Origin: Arthrobacter pascens
GTDB lineage: Bacteria; Actinomycetota; Actinomycetes; Actinomycetales; Micrococcaceae
Length of the DNA stretch: 64,000 bases
Assembly: GCF_030816475.1 (NCBI RefSeq)
Contig: NZ_JAUSXF010000001.1
Location: 1,798,001-1,862,000, forward strand
Direction: 5' to 3'
Shown piece by piece: positions 8,559-15,568 of this stretch (position 1 is its first letter; each line of letters starts with the position of its first letter). The notes below the pieces were generated by a model. It was given only the letters and a program-made list of their open reading frames with translations, did no database searches and was not told where the DNA came from. Both the position numbers and the translations under genes were made by a program.

Positions 8559-8972
8559 ATGAGCGAAGTAACGGACAGGTTGGCGGCAGCGCTCAGTGCG
8601 CATGACCTTGAAGGGGCCGCAGCACTGTTCCACGAGAACTACCGCAGCGAGCAACCTGCGCATCCTGGAAGGGCATTTACCGGTCGGGCGCAAATGCACG
8701 CTAATTGGGCGGCAATGTTCGCCGGAATTCCCGATTTCAGGTCAGAAGTGATCCGCTCCGTGGACGACGGCGACACGACCTGGATCGAATGGGACTGGTC
8801 CGGAAACCGCAGCGACGGTAAAGCATTCCACATGCGGGGAGTTGCCTTGTTCCAGGTCTCGGAGGGCCTGGTCATTGCCGGGCGTCTGTATCTGGAGGAC
8901 GTCGAAGAGGAATTGGTTGGCATTGAAGAAACGGTGGAATCCCTCTCCGGACGGCGTCCACAAAAACAATAA
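8559..8972 (+). CDS. SnoaL-like (NTF2 fold) protein
   Basis: A 137-aa protein with the cone-shaped NTF2/SnoaL fold pattern: an N-terminal helix pair with FHENYRSEQPAHPGRAFTGR, then W-A-x-M-F-x-G-I-PDFRSEV, a central IEWDWSGN strand, and HMRGVALFQVSEGLVIAGRL. SnoaL-like proteins include polyketide cyclases and many uncharacterised stress proteins. No catalytic residue can be fixed. It follows the hydrolase gene by 62 bases in the same direction and may share its transcript. Confidence 0.8.
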   Translation: MSEVTDRLAAALSAHDLEGAAALFHENYRSEQPAHPGRAFTGRAQMHANWAAMFAGIPDFRSEVIRSVDDGDTTWIEWDWSGNRSDGKAFHMRGVALFQVSEGLVIAGRLYLEDVEEELVGIEETVESLSGRRPQKQ

Positions 8973-9032
8973 ATGCTGCCACGCCGAACCGTTTGTTTCA
9001 CTTTTCCGGCATCCAAATCCAGGATTGCCCGG

Positions 9033-9038
9033 TATGCT
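9033..9038 (+). promoter_or_regulatory. -10 element of a likely leaderless promoter (9047 gene)
   Basis: TATGCT ends 8 bases before the ATG at 9047, which would place the transcript start at or next to the start codon. No ribosome site is visible. No clear -35. Confidence 0.5.
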
Positions 9039-9046
9039 CACAAACT

Positions 9047-10297
9047 ATGTCCTGGTTTGGTCTCAGCCCGAAACTCCCCGTTATTGCCGGAGTGCTGGCA
9101 ATTGCCTTGGCTAGTTCCGCCTCGCTGCTGCCAGCGAACGCCGACGACGATGCTCCACCGAGCGGCTACCCCTCCTGGCAGGATGTGCAGAATGCGCAGC
9201 AGAACGAGGCCAGCAAGTCGGCGGAGATCACCAAGATCGGGGACCTCCTGACTGGACTGCAGACGCAGGCCGAGGCGCTGGGCACTGCCGCGGTCAAGTC
9301 AGCTGCCGAGTATGCAGTAGCTGAGTCGGCCCTCCAGGCAGCAAGCGCGAAGGTGGACGTCCTCACGGCGCAAACTGCGCGGGCCAACAACGAGCTGGGG
9401 CAGTACAAAAAGGAAATCGGCTCCCTCGCCGCCCAGTCCTACAAGACCGGCGGAACGAACCTGGGATTCTTCGTCGCCCTTGACGCGGTCCAGACCAACA
9501 GCATCCAGGGCCTGAATATTGTCCAGATCGTCAGCGACAAAACGGCGGGGCTGGTCAATAAGTCAGCTGCTGCAGAGAAGTCCTCCCAGGCATTGGCCGA
9601 CCAGGAAACAGCGGCCAAGGCCGAAAGGGAGCGGTTGTCCGGCGAAGCAAAAGCCAAGCTGGACGCCGCCCAGGCTGCCCAGCAGGCCATGAACCAGCAG
9701 ATCGCGGATCAACAGCAGCACAGCCAGGAACTGACTGCGCAGCTGGCTTCCCTCAAGGGAACAACTGCGGCTGTTGAGGGCCAGTACCAGCAGGGCCAGG
9801 CCGCCCTCGCCGCCTATGAGTCGGCCCAGGCAGCCAAACGCGCGGCAGCCCAGGAGCAGGCACGCCAGCAGGCTGCGGCGTTGGCCGCTGCACAGGCAGC
9901 GGCCAGGCCCGCCCCGGGTAATCCTGCCCCCGGTCCTGCCCCGGTACAGCCGCCCTTTGTCGCACCCTCTGTTCCCGGCGGCGCCGTCAACGATCCGGCC
10001 GGGGCCAAAAGCTATGCCTCCGGCCGGTTATCTTCCTACGGCTGGGGGCAGGAACAGTTCCAGTGCCTGGTGAGGCTCTGGACCCAGGAATCTGACTGGC
10101 TAACTACAGCCACCAACCCGTCCTCCGGCGCCTACGGCGTTGCACAGGCGCTTCCGCCGGGCAAGTACGCCACCGCCGGCAGCGACTGGCTGACCAGCTA
10201 CAGGACGCAGATAAATTGGGGCCTCAGTTACATCGCAGACCGGTACGGGTCCCCGTGCGGGGCCTGGAGCCATGAGGTATCCAACAACTGGTACTGA
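9047..10297 (+). CDS. Secreted coiled-coil protein with C-terminal SLT-like transglycosylase domain
   Basis: A 416-aa exported protein. Residues 1-33 are a Sec signal ending near PANADDD. About 45-285 is a long Ala/Gln/Glu coiled coil like those of PcsB, NlpD or EnvC, which regulate or deliver peptidoglycan hydrolases. A Pro-rich linker leads to an SLT-like domain over the last ~90 residues: SYGWGQEQFQCLVRLWTQES with the likely catalytic Glu, GAYGVAQ, and WGLSYIADRYGSPCGAW, ending in WY. It is the intact paralogue of the truncated domain at the end of the protein encoded at 2647-3849. It should cleave or bind glycan strands during wall growth. The ATG at 9047 gives a proper signal peptide. 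Confidence 0.82.
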   Translation: MSWFGLSPKLPVIAGVLAIALASSASLLPANADDDAPPSGYPSWQDVQNAQQNEASKSAEITKIGDLLTGLQTQAEALGTAAVKSAAEYAVAESALQAASAKVDVLTAQTARANNELGQYKKEIGSLAAQSYKTGGTNLGFFVALDAVQTNSIQGLNIVQIVSDKTAGLVNKSAAAEKSSQALADQETAAKAERERLSGEAKAKLDAAQAAQQAMNQQIADQQQHSQELTAQLASLKGTTAAVEGQYQQGQAALAAYESAQAAKRAAAQEQARQQAAALAAAQAAARPAPGNPAPGPAPVQPPFVAPSVPGGAVNDPAGAKSYASGRLSSYGWGQEQFQCLVRLWTQESDWLTTATNPSSGAYGVAQALPPGKYATAGSDWLTSYRTQINWGLSYIADRYGSPCGAWSHEVSNNWY

Positions 10298-10361
10298 GTT
10301 AGCTCGTGCTGACCGCCAGTCTTCCCCGCCAAGGGGGGACATAGTGCTGGAGGATATGGCG

Positions 10362-10748
10362 CTAGGCGGAGTCCGCGGGCGGTGTGGCGAATTCCGCGGC
10401 ACTGAGGAATTCGACGCCGGTAAAGGGCTGGTCGCCTTCAACCCAGGCATTGTGGCCTGGCGGGATCGTGTAGGAATCGCCGGCAGTAATGTTTATCCGG
10501 TTGCCGTCCGTGGTCTCCACTACGAGATCCCCGGACACGCAGAATCCAACATGGCTGGCCTGGCAGGAGTCTGTCTGTACGACGGGCTTGATGCAGTCAG
10601 CCCAGCTCCATCCCGGCTCGAACTTAAACCGGCCCATGGTGTACTCGCCCACGGTAACAACGTCGATTTCGGTCTTGTCCGGGCGGCGCTGTTCATCGGG
10701 CGAATTGTGTGATTTCACTTCCAGCTGAGTGACGACATTGGCAGTCAT
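10362..10748 (-). CDS. Cupin domain protein
   Basis: The 128-aa product is a small single-domain cupin. Motif 1 is in WADCIKPVVQTDSCQASHVGF and motif 2 in YTIPPGHNAWVEGDQPF. The first motif keeps only one clear His (ASHVGF), and motif 2 gives PPGHNAW, so metal binding may be weaker than in classic HxH cupins. GDLVVETTDGNRINITAGDS is the typical turn between them. The ATG at 10748 begins the recognisable sequence; the frame is open farther upstream but without sense. It converges on the transglycosylase-like gene. Confidence 0.78.
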   Translation of the reverse strand: MTANVVTQLEVKSHNSPDEQRRPDKTEIDVVTVGEYTMGRFKFEPGWSWADCIKPVVQTDSCQASHVGFCVSGDLVVETTDGNRINITAGDSYTIPPGHNAWVEGDQPFTGVEFLSAAEFATPPADSA

Positions 10749-10942
10749 TGCAGTCCCACTTTCCACAACGGATTGTGCCCGTCCGCTGTCTGTCCCGGGC
10801 TGCCAGACGGCGTTTGAGGCGCTTACGAATGTCAGCTTCCTCCGATTAGGCCTCCTTGTCGATAGCATTGTTGATAGCGGCATATTCAATGCGCTGCGGT
10901 ATCTGCCAAACAACGCAAATGAGGCGCCGGGAACAACCGCGC

Positions 10943-10948
10943 TAGGCT
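10943..10948 (+). promoter_or_regulatory. -10 element of a leaderless promoter (DksA/TraR-like gene)
   Basis: TAGGCT is followed by exactly 6 bases and then the ATG at 10955, so the transcript would begin at the start codon. No ribosome site is present. Confidence 0.55.
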
Positions 10949-10954
10949 TTTCCC

Positions 10955-11317
10955 ATGGCTGATTTCGAGCGGTTCCGGGTTCTGCTGGAGGAAGAGCGGC
11001 AGCGCAAACTGGCCTTGCTTCCCGCCCTTCGCGCTGACATCTCATCAGCCAACGAAGCACGCCATGGCTCCAATATTGACGACGAACACGATCCCGAAGG
11101 TGCCACGATTGCCTTCGAGCTCTCGCAGGCAGCCGCACTGCTGGAGCAGAGCGTTGCGGGCCTCGCCGAAGTGGAAGCCGCCCTGGCCAGGATTGCCGAC
11201 GGCACCTACGGGATCTGCAGCGTCTGCGGAGAACCGATCTCGGAAGGCCGGCTGGAGGCCCGTCCATGGACGTCGTTTTGCATTGTCCACGCGGCCGCCG
11301 GGCGCCAAGGACGGTAG
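10955..11317 (+). CDS. DksA/TraR C4-type zinc finger family protein
   Basis: A 120-aa protein with two antiparallel helices and a C-terminal zinc finger. The coiled-coil tip carries DDEHDPEGA at 42-50, which keeps the D-x-x-D spacing that DksA places in the RNA polymerase secondary channel. The finger is C88-x2-C91 ... C109-x2-H112, so the fourth ligand is His rather than Cys. DksA-like proteins tune transcription with ppGpp in proteobacteria; in actinobacteria this short class is less studied and some bind polymerase without ppGpp. It is followed 6 bases later by the AlkD-like gene. Confidence 0.85.
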   Translation: MADFERFRVLLEEERQRKLALLPALRADISSANEARHGSNIDDEHDPEGATIAFELSQAAALLEQSVAGLAEVEAALARIADGTYGICSVCGEPISEGRLEARPWTSFCIVHAAAGRQGR

Positions 11318-11323
11318 CGCTGC

Positions 11324-11851
11324 ATGGACCACGACATCCAGGACGTTGCAGGCTTCATCGACCTCACCCTGCAGAACGAGGGCGCCTGGTACCGGGCGGA
11401 AGACGTTGAGTCGCGCCTGGGCGCCGTCCTGACCTCCTATGGAGCGTCGGTCGGAGCCGTACGCGGCACGGTCCGCGATGCCCTCAGGAAGTTCAAAGAC
11501 CTGGGCCACGACGAGATTACCGCCCTTGCATCCCAGCTTTGGGGCCCGCCGCACCCCGGCAGGAATCCTGTCTACGAGCGCCGCCTGGCCGCCGTCGTCC
11601 TCCTGCAGTCCCGGGTGGCCCTGCTGCGGCACTCGGATCTGACCAGGGTCGAGGGCTTCATCCGCTCCGCGAACACGAACGTGCTGGTCGACCCGCTGAT
11701 CGCCGACGTCGTGGTTCCGCTGCTCGGCGCGTTGCGCGGAAGGGACCTGCAGCGCGCCGACACGGTGCTCGCCCGCTGGCGCCAGGATCCCGACGGATCC
11801 CTTCGCCGCGCCGCGTCCCTCGCCGCCGAGCAGACAACCCGTTCGGCATAG
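11324..11851 (+). CDS. AlkD-like (DNA alkylation repair/HEAT) protein, probably short
   Basis: The 175-aa product has an N-terminal helix-rich segment and then a HEAT-like array resembling AlkD DNA glycosylases: LGHDEITALASQLWGPPHPG, NPVYERRLAAVVLLQSRVAL, and VEGFIRSANTNVLVDPLIADVVVPLL. AlkD removes alkylated bases. Full-length family members are around 220-240 residues; here the protein stops after RWRQDPDGSLRRAASLAA, before the last HEAT repeats, so it may be truncated or a short subfamily. Assignment rests on repeat style and is moderate. Genes on both sides run in the same direction with gaps under 30 bases. Confidence 0.55.
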   Translation: MDHDIQDVAGFIDLTLQNEGAWYRAEDVESRLGAVLTSYGASVGAVRGTVRDALRKFKDLGHDEITALASQLWGPPHPGRNPVYERRLAAVVLLQSRVALLRHSDLTRVEGFIRSANTNVLVDPLIADVVVPLLGALRGRDLQRADTVLARWRQDPDGSLRRAASLAAEQTTRSA

Positions 11852-11875
11852 GAGAGCCTGGAGAAGGAGAACACT

Positions 11876-12316
11876 ATGCATGACCCCTATAACCTGGACC
11901 GGTTCGTCGCAGCACAGGAGGGTGGCGGCACATACGATCAGGCGCTCGCGGAACTGCGGCGCGGGAACAAGACCGGGCACTGGATGTGGTTTGTCTTTCC
12001 GCAGATTTCCGGATTGGGGCAGAGTCCCACGTCCCGGCTATATGCCATCGGATCCCTGGCCGAAGCGCGGGCGTACGTGAAGCACGGGCTGCTGGGGCCA
12101 AGGCTGCTCGAATGTGCCACTGCTGTCGCCGCCCACGCAGGCCGTCCGGCCACCGACATCCTCGGCGGCATAGATGCGAGGAAGCTGCACTCCTCCATGA
12201 CGCTGTTCCTGAGGGCGGCCCCGGAGGAAAGCGTCTTCCAAGAGGTCTTGGACGGCTTCTTTGACGGCCAGCCCGACGCCGCCACCGAATCGCTGCTGCT
12301 CTCCGGCGGGGATTGA
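11876..12316 (+). CDS. DUF1810 family protein
   Basis: A 146-aa cytosolic protein that matches the DUF1810 pattern from the first residues: MHDPYNLDRFVAAQ, ALAELRRGNKTGHWMWFVFP, QISGLGQSPTSRLYAI, and DARKLHSSMTLF near residue 105. The family is conserved but its activity is unknown. The ATG at 11876 follows GGAGAAGGAGAACACT, a good ribosome site. It ends 30 bases before the first IS30 insertion, which did not damage it. Confidence 0.85.
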   Translation: MHDPYNLDRFVAAQEGGGTYDQALAELRRGNKTGHWMWFVFPQISGLGQSPTSRLYAIGSLAEARAYVKHGLLGPRLLECATAVAAHAGRPATDILGGIDARKLHSSMTLFLRAAPEESVFQEVLDGFFDGQPDAATESLLLSGGD

Positions 12317-12346
12317 ACCAGGACGACGACGGCGGGCCCGCGCTGC

Positions 12347-12374
12347 CTTGAGTTCTAGCGGTCGTTGCAACACC
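12347..12374 (+). repeat. IS30 left terminal inverted repeat, copy 1
   Basis: This 28-bp end pairs with 15478-15505. The inner 15 bases match exactly and the outer 13 only partly. Confidence 0.85.
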
Positions 12375-12400
12375 CATACATTTTGGGAGTTGCAACGACC
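12360..12400 (+). promoter_or_regulatory. Palindrome at the IS30 left end, abutting the transposase start
   Basis: GGTCGTTGCAAC (12360-12371) and its exact complement GTTGCAACGACC (12389-12400) enclose 17 bases. The palindrome touches the likely GTG start at 12401 and repeats the terminal repeat core, so it could be a transposase binding site for self-repression or an RNA hairpin that hides the start. Confidence 0.6.
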
Positions 12401-13588
12401 GTGCCGCATTTAAGCGATATCTCAGCGGAGTCCCGGAAGTATGCGAGATCGACTGTTCAGCAGAGGGAAGCGTTCTTCCGAGTTTTTGACCGACTCGGAA
12501 GTGCGACATTGGCCGCGGCAGAACTGGGTTTGAACCGGAACAGCTGCTATCAGTGGCTCCGCAAGGCTGGCCTCACTTCCGGGAACACCGCATCAACCCG
12601 GCAGGCAGCCAGAGCCAAGTACACACCCGAACAGAAACGGGAGTTCTTGTCCGTTCTCGAGCGGGAAGGGAGCGTCACTGTTGCCGCTGCTGAGCTCAGC
12701 CTGAATGTAAACACCGCATTCCGCTGGGCACGCGAGGCGGGCATTTCCAGCCGACCGGTGAGTCATCGCAGGCGGGCGGAGTACCTGCGCTTACGAGACC
12801 AAGGACTGAGCCGGCGCGATGCGGTCCAGGCCCTGGGCGTCCCCCGCAGCAGTGCACGGGAGTGGGAGCTCGGGGTGAGGAAATCCGGCGGTCGACGCAT
12901 TTATCCAGCTGGACGGAGAATGCACTACAACCATGATGTGGATTCTTCGACACTTCCTGCCGTCCCCGACAAAAGGCGGCAGACCCGGCCTGTATCGATC
13001 TCGGTGCTCGAACGGCCCATTGACCCGAGGTTTCTGTCGCTGCAAGAACGCGAAACCATCCGGGACCTGAACGCCGCTGGGGCTTCGCTGCGTTCAATCG
13101 CGGCAGTGTTGCAGCGATCGCCGTCGACCGTTAGCCGGGAAATCGCCCGTAACGGCCACCCGGGCGTTGGCTACCAGCCGTATGCGGCGCAACGTCAAGC
13201 TGCCTCACGCCGCGCCCGGCCCAAGACCGCGAAACTCGCTGGTGAATCGGACCTGAGCAACTACGTGAAAGAGAAACTGCTCATACGCTGGTCTCCAGAG
13301 CAGATCAGCCACACGCTGGTCGAAGATTTCCCCGAACTGCCGGAGATGCGTGTGTGCCCAGAGACGATCTATCAAGCCCTCTACGTCCAGGCCCGAGGCG
13401 GACTCAAACGCGAAATTCAGGCGGCCCTGCGCACCGGCCGGACCCGCCGCAAACCCCATATCACCGGCGAACAGCGCACCTCCCGCTTCACGGACCGCAT
13501 GGTCATGATCTCCGAACGACCGCCCGAGGTCGAGGACCGTGCCGTCCCCGGCCACTGGGAATCTCAATGTTTCTGTCAAGCTGCTTGA
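12401..13588 (+). pseudogene. IS30 transposase, N-terminal part (broken by IS110)
   Basis: This frame encodes about 386 native residues and then 8 foreign ones read into the IS110 end. It shows successive helix-turn-helix units: two related ones around ATLAAAELGLNRNSCYQWL and VTVAAAELSLNVNTAFRWA, a third at GLSRRDAVQALGVPRSSARE, and the canonical IS30 unit LQERETIRDLNAAGASLRSI with SPSTVSREIARNG. It breaks off after GHWE, just before the Gly-Asp that holds the first catalytic Asp. The intact gene would join 13560 to 15019 in frame and give about 536 residues from the GTG at 12401. The fragment can bind DNA in principle but cannot transpose. Confidence 0.9.
13561..13579 (-). promoter_or_regulatory. 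Right-end half of the IS110 circle-junction promoter, copy 1
   Basis: On the minus strand TTGACA lies 13 bases from the right tip. The matching -10 half (TACGGT) is 4 bases inside the left tip at 15009-15014, so only the joined ends give a full promoter. Confidence 0.75.
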
Positions 13589-14778
13589 GCGCTGATTCTG
13601 GCCATCGGTTCCTGGTAGATGGTGTGGTCGCGGAGCATGGCCCAGAGGACGTTCATGCGGCGTCTGGCGAGGGCAATGAGGGCCTGTTTGTGAGACTTTC
13701 CCTCGCTGCGTTTCCGGTCGTAGTAGGTTCTGGATGCGGGACTGTTTTTCAGGCTGGAGAGCGCGGCAAGGTAGCAGGTCCGGAGAAGTCTGCGGTTGAA
13801 GCGGCGTGGCCGATGCAGATTTCCGCTGATGCGTCCGGAATCGCGTGGGACCGGGGCCAGGCCTGCGACGCTGGCGAGGCGGTCGACGTTGTCGAACCCC
13901 TTGAGGTTACCGCCGATATTCGCGAGGAAAGTCGCCGCGAGAACCGGCCCGAACCCGGGCATGCTTAGTAGAACGTCGGCGCTGTCGTGTTGGTGGAACA
14001 GGTTGGTGATCTGGGTATCGACGTCGTCGATCTCTGCGTCAATGGCGCTGATCTGCTCGGCCAGCCGGACAGCCAGGGCAGAGCCGGTCGATTGTGTTGG
14101 CAGGACCGTGTGCTGGGAGTTCGCGGCTATCAGTGCCTTCTCGGCCATCTTGGCACTGTTCCGGCAGCCACGTTTTTTGAGCCAGCCGGCCAGCCGGCTC
14201 AGACCTATCCGCCGGATGGCCTCCGGGGTCTGATAGCCGCCTAGGAGGATCAGAGGCGCCTTCTTCGAGTAGTCGAACGCCCCCTCGAGCGCCGGAAAGT
14301 ATTCCAGCAAGGTGGCGCGGAGCCGGTTGATTGCTCGGACTCGGTCACAGATCAGATCCGTGCGCCGCGCCGTAAGGAGCCGCAGGTCCACACTGATCTG
14401 GTCCGCACGACGGACGGGCTGCAGATCGGTGCGCATCCGCGCCTGATCGGCGATGATCCTGGCGTCTTTCGCATCCGTCTTGCCATCACCGCGGTAAGTT
14501 GCTGCGGCGTGGTGCACGATCCGTCCGGGGATATAAAGCAACTGCTGTGCATGCGCGGCCAGTAGCTCGATCAGCAGCGCGGCGCCTCCAGCGTTCAAAT
14601 CCGTCGCCCAACAGACCTCTCCACCGGCCGCGACCTCCGCAACCTTGGCTATGAGGCCGAGGAGCACGCCCTCGTCGTTTTCAACCCGTGTCGAGAGCAG
14701 GACCTTCCCGGCCTGATCGATCACTACGCAATGATGAGCCCGCTTGCCCGAGTCGATTCCCACCCAAACCGCCGGCAT
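13576..14778 (-). CDS. IS110-family DEDD transposase, copy 1
   Basis: A 400-aa RNA-guided recombinase. The N-terminal RuvC-like DEDD domain shows VGIDSGKRAHHCVVI (first Asp), CWATDLNAGGA, and KTDAKDARIIADQAR (paired Asp). The C-terminal Transposase_20 domain has LLSMPGFGPVLAATFLANIG and carries the Ser that attacks DNA, probably near SVAGLAPVPRDSGR. IS110 enzymes use a bridge RNA from their own left end to pair donor and target DNA. The gene is intact, with AAGGGGG upstream of its ATG, and its product is identical to that of copy 2. The right end overlaps the stop region, leaving only 15 non-coding bases. Confidence 0.95.
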   Translation of the reverse strand: MPAVWVGIDSGKRAHHCVVIDQAGKVLLSTRVENDEGVLLGLIAKVAEVAAGGEVCWATDLNAGGAALLIELLAAHAQQLLYIPGRIVHHAAATYRGDGKTDAKDARIIADQARMRTDLQPVRRADQISVDLRLLTARRTDLICDRVRAINRLRATLLEYFPALEGAFDYSKKAPLILLGGYQTPEAIRRIGLSRLAGWLKKRGCRNSAKMAEKALIAANSQHTVLPTQSTGSALAVRLAEQISAIDAEIDDVDTQITNLFHQHDSADVLLSMPGFGPVLAATFLANIGGNLKGFDNVDRLASVAGLAPVPRDSGRISGNLHRPRRFNRRLLRTCYLAALSSLKNSPASRTYYDRKRSEGKSHKQALIALARRRMNVLWAMLRDHTIYQEPMARISAQAA

Positions 14779-14829
14779 GCTTTATCCCCCTTCAATCAGC
14801 TTCAATTTTTCATAACCCTGTCGATAACT

Positions 14830-14968
14830 ACGCCGGCACGTCCTTACCCAACGATCAATGTCGTAATTCTCAATCAGCGGTCGAGTCATCGGCGGGCAGC
14901 GGGCGGCCATTCCCAGTGAGCCGTCCAAGCGGCAGGGAGACCTGTGCCATACCCGCCACCCGAGGGTG
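14830..14968 (-). ncRNA. IS110 bridge RNA, copy 1 (core region)
   Basis: This is the mirror of the RNA described at 32037-32175. Guides in this copy: left target guide 14934-14944, right target guide 14910-14918, left donor guide 14868-14874, right donor guide 14841-14847. True ends are not visible; the RNA may begin nearer the element tip and run toward the transposase start. Confidence 0.8.
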
Positions 14969-15018
14969 ATCGAAACACTACGACAGCTCCGAAATCATCC
15001 ACAACAACACCGTAAGGA

Positions 15019-15469
15019 AGGCGACCTGATCACCGGGACACTAAACCAGTCCGCCATCGCAACCCTGGTCGAACGCACCACCCGGTACGTGATGCTCGTG
15101 CACCTGCCCGCAGACCACACCGCTGAAACCGTCCGCGACGGCCTCGTCCGAACCATCAGTACCCTTCCAGCGCACCTGCGCGGCTCACTGACCTGGGACC
15201 AAGGCGCCGAAATGGCCGGACACCGATCCTTCACCATGGCCACCGACATGCCCGTCTACTTCTGCGACCCCGCAAGCCCCTGGCAGCGCGGCTCCAATGA
15301 GAACACCAACGGCTTATTGCGCCAGTACTTCCCCAAAGGCACGGACCTGTCCGTCTACGGCCCGGAAGATCTCGAACACGTCGCCCAGGAACTCAACGGC
15401 CGCCCACGCAAAACGCTCGGCTGGAAAACCCCAGCCGAGCGCCTGCGTGTTCTACTCTTGACTACTTAG
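15019..15469 (+). pseudogene. IS30 transposase, catalytic C-terminal part (broken by IS110)
   Basis: Resuming after the IS110 insertion, this 149-codon remainder holds the whole DDE core: the first Asp in [11 protein letters not shown], the second in [10 protein letters not shown], and the Glu in [16 protein letters not shown]. It ends with [13 protein letters not shown], the usual IS30 C-terminus. A frame starting at 14966 inside IS110 could still be translated as about 167 residues, but it lacks all DNA-binding units. Precise loss of IS110 would rebuild the full gene. Confidence 0.9.
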
Positions 15470-15477
15470 CCACCGGC

Positions 15478-15505
15478 GGTGTTGCAACGACCCATGGAAT
15501 CCGCC
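15478..15505 (+). repeat. IS30 right terminal inverted repeat, copy 1
   Basis: Complement of the left end at 12347-12374 (15 inner bases exact). The direct repeat TGC follows immediately. Confidence 0.85.
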
Positions 15506-15568
15506 TGCTACGGCGGCCGCCCGCCGTCGGGGTTCTGCTGCCCGGCACCCCTATAAGGGCGGCACCCC

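Larger units (their letters stand above)
13561..15018 (-). mobile_element. IS110-family element inside IS30, copy 1
   Basis: The ends are set by comparing the broken IS30 frame with its restored form, which reads GHWEGDLITG. The 1458-bp element has no inverted repeats and makes no target duplication beyond a shared TTCC/GGAA at the crossover, as expected for IS110. On the minus strand it holds a 240-bp non-coding left end with the bridge RNA, one DEDD transposase gene, and a 15-bp right end. It lies opposite to the IS30 gene. Confidence 0.93.
12347..15505 (+). mobile_element. IS30-family element, copy 1, interrupted by an IS110-family element
   Basis: The 3159-bp unit starts CTTGAGTTCTAGCGG and ends ATGGAATCCGCC. 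Its ends form an imperfect 28-bp inverted repeat whose inner 15 bases (GGTCGTTGCAACACC) are perfect. It is flanked by the direct repeat TGC (12344-12346 and 15506-15508), the 3-bp duplication typical of IS30 elements. Removing the IS110 element at 13561-15018 leaves a 1701-bp IS30 element with one transposase gene. The same unit occurs reversed at 31500-34658 with a different target duplication. Confidence 0.95.
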
